From assembly GCA_047974845.1 (NCBI GenBank), contig JBKECQ010000014.1:31430-95429 (forward strand): 64,000 bases of DNA, given 5' to 3'. The notes under the pieces were generated by a model. It ran no database searches. It saw only the letters and a program-made list of their open reading frames with translations, and was not told the origin of the DNA. Positions 60,739 to 64,000 of the stretch are shown piece by piece (positions within the stretch are counted from its first letter, which is position 1; the number at the start of each line of letters is the position of its first letter). The DNA is from Aminipila sp047974845 (GTDB lineage Bacteria > Bacillota > Clostridia > Peptostreptococcales > Anaerovoracaceae). The position numbers and the translations under genes were made by a program.

Positions 60739-61665
60739 ATGTACGGGGTTATTGATATCGGCTCCAATACAATTCGATTGGTTATTTATAAAATAGACAA
60801 TGGAAAACTTGTTCCTATGATTAACAAAAAATGCTCAGTAGGTTTGGCAGGCTATATCAGTGAAGACAACCGTTTGAAAAAAATAGGAATTGAAAAAGCC
60901 ATTGAAGCTCTAAATGAGTTCAGAGAAATTATCAGTTATGTACAGGTGCAAGAAATATATCCTTTTGCTACCGCATCTATTAGAAACATAACCAACAGCA
61001 AAGAGGTGATTGTTGAACTAAAAGAAAAAACAGGCTTTGATATTCGTATTTTTAGTGGGGATGAAGAGGCTGTTTTTGACTATTATGGTGCATTGCAAAG
61101 TGTGGACATAGAAAGTGGGTTAATGATAGATGTAGGGGGAGGAAGCACTGAATTGGTTTTTTTTGAAAGACGAAAGGTTGTATATACAAAATCCTTACCC
61201 ATTGGCTCGCTGAATCTGTACAAAAAGTATGTAGAAGGTCTTATTCCAACAAAAAAGGAACGCAAGAGAATTAAACACGCAGTGGAGGCTTTGCTTTCAG
61301 ACCTAGTACTACCGGATTTAAAGCTTTCACTTGAGCTAATTTGTGGAGTAGGAGGGACGGCAAGGGCAACGCAGAAATTGCTAAAGGAGATGAATTTACT
61401 TTATACAGATGAATATTCATGTTCTCTGCTCACAGAACTGGTTGATATATTGAAGAAAGACAACGCATCTTTTTACAGACAATTACTGAAATCCTCCCCT
61501 GACCGCATCCACACCTTTACCCCCGGGCTAATGGTAATGAATGTAATTGCAAAGTTTTATGGCAGTGAGACGGTTATTACCAGTAAGTACGGTGTAAGAG
61601 AAGGCTATCTTTATTATCTGTTGGAAGAAAAGGGGGTAATAAAAAATGGCATCCGTTTTATTTGA
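60739..61665 (+). CDS. ppx: Exopolyphosphatase (Ppx/GppA family)
   Basis: A 308-residue phosphatase of the ASKHA fold. Phosphate motifs are VIDIGSNTIRLVIY at the start and LMIDVGGGSTELVFF near residue 130. It is the short form, without the C-terminal HD domain of E. coli Ppx. It removes phosphate from polyphosphate or acts on pppGpp. It overlaps ppk1 by 20 nt. GAAAGGAGG precedes ATG 60739. Its position behind the phn genes suggests shared control by phosphate status. Confidence 0.92.
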   Translation: MYGVIDIGSNTIRLVIYKIDNGKLVPMINKKCSVGLAGYISEDNRLKKIGIEKAIEALNEFREIISYVQVQEIYPFATASIRNITNSKEVIVELKEKTGFDIRIFSGDEEAVFDYYGALQSVDIESGLMIDVGGGSTELVFFERRKVVYTKSLPIGSLNLYKKYVEGLIPTKKERKRIKHAVEALLSDLVLPDLKLSLELICGVGGTARATQKLLKEMNLLYTDEYSCSLLTELVDILKKDNASFYRQLLKSSPDRIHTFTPGLMVMNVIAKFYGSETVITSKYGVREGYLYYLLEEKGVIKNGIRFI

Positions 61666-63781
61666 AAAAACTAAATTTACACAGAATAGAGAACTCTCTT
61701 GGCTTCGGTTTAATGAACGGGTGTTGTGTGAGGCTATGGACAACACAGTACCTCTATTGGAACGATTAAAGTTTATTTCCATATTTAGTTCCAACTTAGA
61801 CGAATTCTTCATGGTGAGGGTAGGCAGTCTATATGACCTTAATTATATTGAGCCTAAGCAAATAGATAAAAAATCTGGAATGACACCATTAGAACAAATG
61901 GATGCTATTTATGAGGCAGTTCGTCCCTTATATCTAAAAAAAACTCAGTACTATGAACATTTACAAAAGGAGCTGAAAAAGCATAACATTGAGAATTGCT
62001 CCTTTGATATGTTATCACGGGAACAACGCAAAGAGGTGAAACAATTTTTTCTGCATCACATCAAGCCCATACTATCTCCTTTGGTTATTAGCTCTCATAA
62101 CCCTTTTCCCCATCTGGAAAATAAGAAAATATATATTTTAGTTGCCCTAAAACTAAAGAACAAGGAGACAGTGGGGATTATCCCTATTCCCAGTAGTGTT
62201 CCTCCTGTACTGTACTTAAAAGGAGAAGGGATTCACTATATATATACAGAGGATATTTTGCTTGCTTATACAGAGTATGTTTTTAATGACTATGAAATAA
62301 TCGAGAAATGCTATCTTCGTGTCACTAGAAATGCGGATATTAACTTTGATGATGCAGATGATACATATGACTTAAACGAGGATTTTAGAACAATAATGAA
62401 ATCTGCGCTTAAGAAAAGAAAACGGCTTGCTCCTGTAAGATTGGAGATGTCAAAACAAATTGGGCAAAAGCTTAAGGCGTATTTATTTGATAAGCTTTCA
62501 CTGTCTGAAAAATCAACTTATATAACAGATGTTCCCATGGCTTTGCCAGAAGTCTTTGAAATAGGAAGAAAACTTCCCAATAGGCAGCAAAGAATGCTTG
62601 AATATCCAAATATTGTTCCCAAGGTTCCAAAGAACATTTTGCCTTCAGAAAGTATGCTTAAGCAAATTAGAGAGAGGGATATATTAATTTCATATCCCTT
62701 CGAAAGTATAGAGCCTTTTTTACGATTTATGAAGGAGGCCGCAGAGGATAGTGCAGTGGTTTCCATTAAAATCACAATTTATCGATTATCTGCACAATCA
62801 AAATTAGTGGAAGCTCTTTGCCTTGCAGCAGAAAATGGAAAAGATGTAACTGTACTAATAGAACTAAGAGCCAGGTTTGATGAACAAAGCAATATTGATT
62901 GGTCTGAGCGGCTTGAACAAGCAGGTTGTAATCTGATTTATGGGACGGGAGGATACAAGGTACATTCTAAAATTTGTTTGATTTCTCGAAAGGAGCATGG
63001 AAATATTCGTTATTATACTCAGATTGGTACAGGAAATTATAACGAAAAAACAGCTACACAGTATACTGATTTATCCCTAATAACTTATCATCAAGAAATA
63101 GGTGCAGATGCAAATGCCTTTTTCCAAAACATAGGTATTGCAAACATTAAGGGGACATACAATCATTTGCTTGTATCACCTACATCATTAAAAAGTAATC
63201 TTTTAAAAATGATTGAGAGAGAAATGAAGAAGGGCAAGCATGGGAGAATTTTTATCAAAGTAAACTCCCTTACAGATTTTGATATTATTTCTGCTTTACA
63301 AAAGGCTTCTGAGGTAGGTGTGCAGATTCAGTTGATGATTCGTGGTATCTGCTGTTTGCTTCCGCAAATTGACCATTTAACAGAGAACATACAAGTTTTT
63401 AATATTGTGGGACGGTTTTTGGAACATTCTCGCATTTATGCTTTTGGCAGTGATCCAGAAATAAGGCTATATATTTCTTCTGCTGATTTTATGACAAGAA
63501 ATACTGAAAGACGAGTGGAGGTGGCTTGTCCTATTTACGCAGAGAATACAAGAAGCAAGATTTTGAAGCTGATAGAAGCCTGTCAATATGATAATGTAAA
63601 AGCTAGAAAGCTTCTTAGCAATGGAGAATATACGCAAAGGAGAGAAAACAAGTATCCGATTAACAGTCAAGAAATGATGATAGAAAATATCTTTGAAGAT
63701 GAGGTCAGAATACAAAAAGACACATGGATTGCCGGTGTCATGCAGAAAATTAATTTAAGATTAAGGCTAAGATTAAAGTGA
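61646..63781 (+). CDS. ppk1: Polyphosphate kinase 1
   Basis: Makes polyphosphate from ATP, reversibly, at the membrane. The 711-residue protein has the N-terminal domain (ELSWLRFNERVL, SNLDEFFMVRVG) and two PLD-type domains. The autophosphorylated His lies in YKVHSKICLISR near residue 445. RARFDEQSNIDWSERLEQAG and SSADFMTRNTERRVE are conserved. GGGGG precedes ATG 61646, inside ppx. No clear terminator is seen afterwards; an 84-nt imperfect GGGGCT...AGCCCC pairing at about 63789-63876 may serve. Confidence 0.95.
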   Translation: MASVLFEKTKFTQNRELSWLRFNERVLCEAMDNTVPLLERLKFISIFSSNLDEFFMVRVGSLYDLNYIEPKQIDKKSGMTPLEQMDAIYEAVRPLYLKKTQYYEHLQKELKKHNIENCSFDMLSREQRKEVKQFFLHHIKPILSPLVISSHNPFPHLENKKIYILVALKLKNKETVGIIPIPSSVPPVLYLKGEGIHYIYTEDILLAYTEYVFNDYEIIEKCYLRVTRNADINFDDADDTYDLNEDFRTIMKSALKKRKRLAPVRLEMSKQIGQKLKAYLFDKLSLSEKSTYITDVPMALPEVFEIGRKLPNRQQRMLEYPNIVPKVPKNILPSESMLKQIRERDILISYPFESIEPFLRFMKEAAEDSAVVSIKITIYRLSAQSKLVEALCLAAENGKDVTVLIELRARFDEQSNIDWSERLEQAGCNLIYGTGGYKVHSKICLISRKEHGNIRYYTQIGTGNYNEKTATQYTDLSLITYHQEIGADANAFFQNIGIANIKGTYNHLLVSPTSLKSNLLKMIEREMKKGKHGRIFIKVNSLTDFDIISALQKASEVGVQIQLMIRGICCLLPQIDHLTENIQVFNIVGRFLEHSRIYAFGSDPEIRLYISSADFMTRNTERRVEVACPIYAENTRSKILKLIEACQYDNVKARKLLSNGEYTQRRENKYPINSQEMMIENIFEDEVRIQKDTWIAGVMQKINLRLRLRLK

Positions 63782-63886
63782 TAGAATACGGGGCTATACA
63801 GAAAGTACATTCTATATGACATATATTCAATAAAAATGTATTTGAATAATTACAGAAAATATAAAAGAGCCCCAATTTAAATTGAT

Positions 63887-64000
63887 GTGACCCCAATAAG
63901 TTAGACTTTATTGCGTAGTAGTTTTTAACTGCTACGCAATCTTTATGCAGCCAAGAGGTTGAGTCTGTATTGCACAGGACTCATCCAGCCTAGCTTTTCT
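63887..64000. mobile_element. Right-window end of an IS3-family (IS150-like) insertion sequence
   Basis: From about 63887 the sequence TGTGACCCCAATAAGTTAGAC is a typical IS3-family terminal inverted repeat. A minus-strand transposase end follows. Between them lies a 12-bp hairpin (63910-63921 with 63929-63940) followed by TCTTT. The element continues beyond the window, so its length and target duplication cannot be read. It marks the right edge of the phosphonate/polyphosphate block. Confidence 0.8.
63943..64000 (-). CDS. IS3-family transposase (OrfB), C-terminal end only
   Basis: The last 18 codons and stop (TAA at 63945-63943) are visible. They read EKLGWMSPVQYRLNLLAA, and the LGWMSPVQYR motif is the characteristic end of IS3-family OrfB DDE transposases. 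The rest lies to the right of the window. Whether the element is intact cannot be judged. Confidence 0.75.
   Translation of the reverse strand, partial: EKLGWMSPVQYRLNLLAA

Noticed and set aside
63782..63886. Definite terminator after ppk1
   Set aside because: GGGGCT and AGCCCC can pair but are over 70 nt apart with weak structure between, and no clear T run follows. I left it as a possibility in the ppk1 entry.

Overview
The window is AT-rich bacterial chromosome from a low-GC Gram-positive anaerobe, most likely a member of the class Clostridia. The evidence is the gene content: [FeFe]-hydrogenase maturases HydE and HydG, the cdaA-cdaR-glmM-glmS block, a raiA noncoding RNA beside the ribosome-hibernation gene, RecD2, YhaM, a GerMN lipoprotein, an SLH-domain surface nucleotidase, strong GGAGG-type ribosome binding sites and U-tailed hairpin terminators. 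I cannot name genus or species. There is no prophage, CRISPR array or rRNA operon. The only mobile element is the end of an IS3-family insertion sequence at the right edge.

Layout. 1-1830: end of upp, then tyrS. 1874-3490: an ECF sigma factor and its membrane partner, preceded by a decamer repeat and a palindrome. 3675-8173: an ABC transporter operon (ATPase, extracellular CARDB-like protein, MacB-type permease) behind a promoter covered by a YtrA-like operator and a leader of G-loop hairpins. 8395-11428: VanR/VanS-like two-component pair. 11470-16660: a c-di-GMP phosphodiesterase with two extracellular solute-binding domains, then nadE. 16762-21735: yhaM, a CCA-adding-enzyme relative without its catalytic head, recD2 and comF. 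21755-23091: raiA RNA, hpf and a 123-bp triple repeat. 23114-33788: cdaA, cdaR, glmM, glmS, a membrane-anchored deacetylase, a GerMN lipoprotein, a surface 5'-nucleotidase and ahcY. 33956-34057: a 33-residue membrane peptide. 34328-36972 (minus): gltX and a NodB deacetylase. 37321-39803: thrC, mgsA and tRNA-Ser(GGA). 39861-41549: a lipoprotein, a small membrane protein and a PilZ protein. 41695-44940: a promoter plus an unassigned structured RNA of about 260 nt, then a TM1266-family regulator, hydE and hydG. 45193-49868: hydroxyacid dehydrogenase, DUF6506, mntP, rph, rdgB and yihY. 50068-63781: a complete C-P lyase pathway with its transporter, running into ppx and ppk1. 63887-64000: the IS3-family end.

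How the genes fit together. The phn cluster imports phosphonates (PhnD, PhnC, two PhnE), couples them to ribose (PhnG, H, I, L), trims the product (PhnM), breaks the C-P bond (PhnJ, with PhnK) and probably finishes with a PHP-family cyclic phosphodiesterase in place of PhnP. Ppx and Ppk1 follow, which suggests that released phosphate is banked as polyphosphate. CdaA, CdaR and GlmM link c-di-AMP to peptidoglycan precursor supply, with GlmS and a deacetylase just downstream. c-di-GMP turnover (EAL protein) and sensing (PilZ) are both present.

A pattern beyond the genes is striking. At least seven intergenic gaps carry short AT-rich tandem repeats, each with its own unit (10, 15, 17, 21, 23, 32 or 44 nt). 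A separate GC-richer repeat family (123-bp unit) has its core hairpin copied about 6 kb away.
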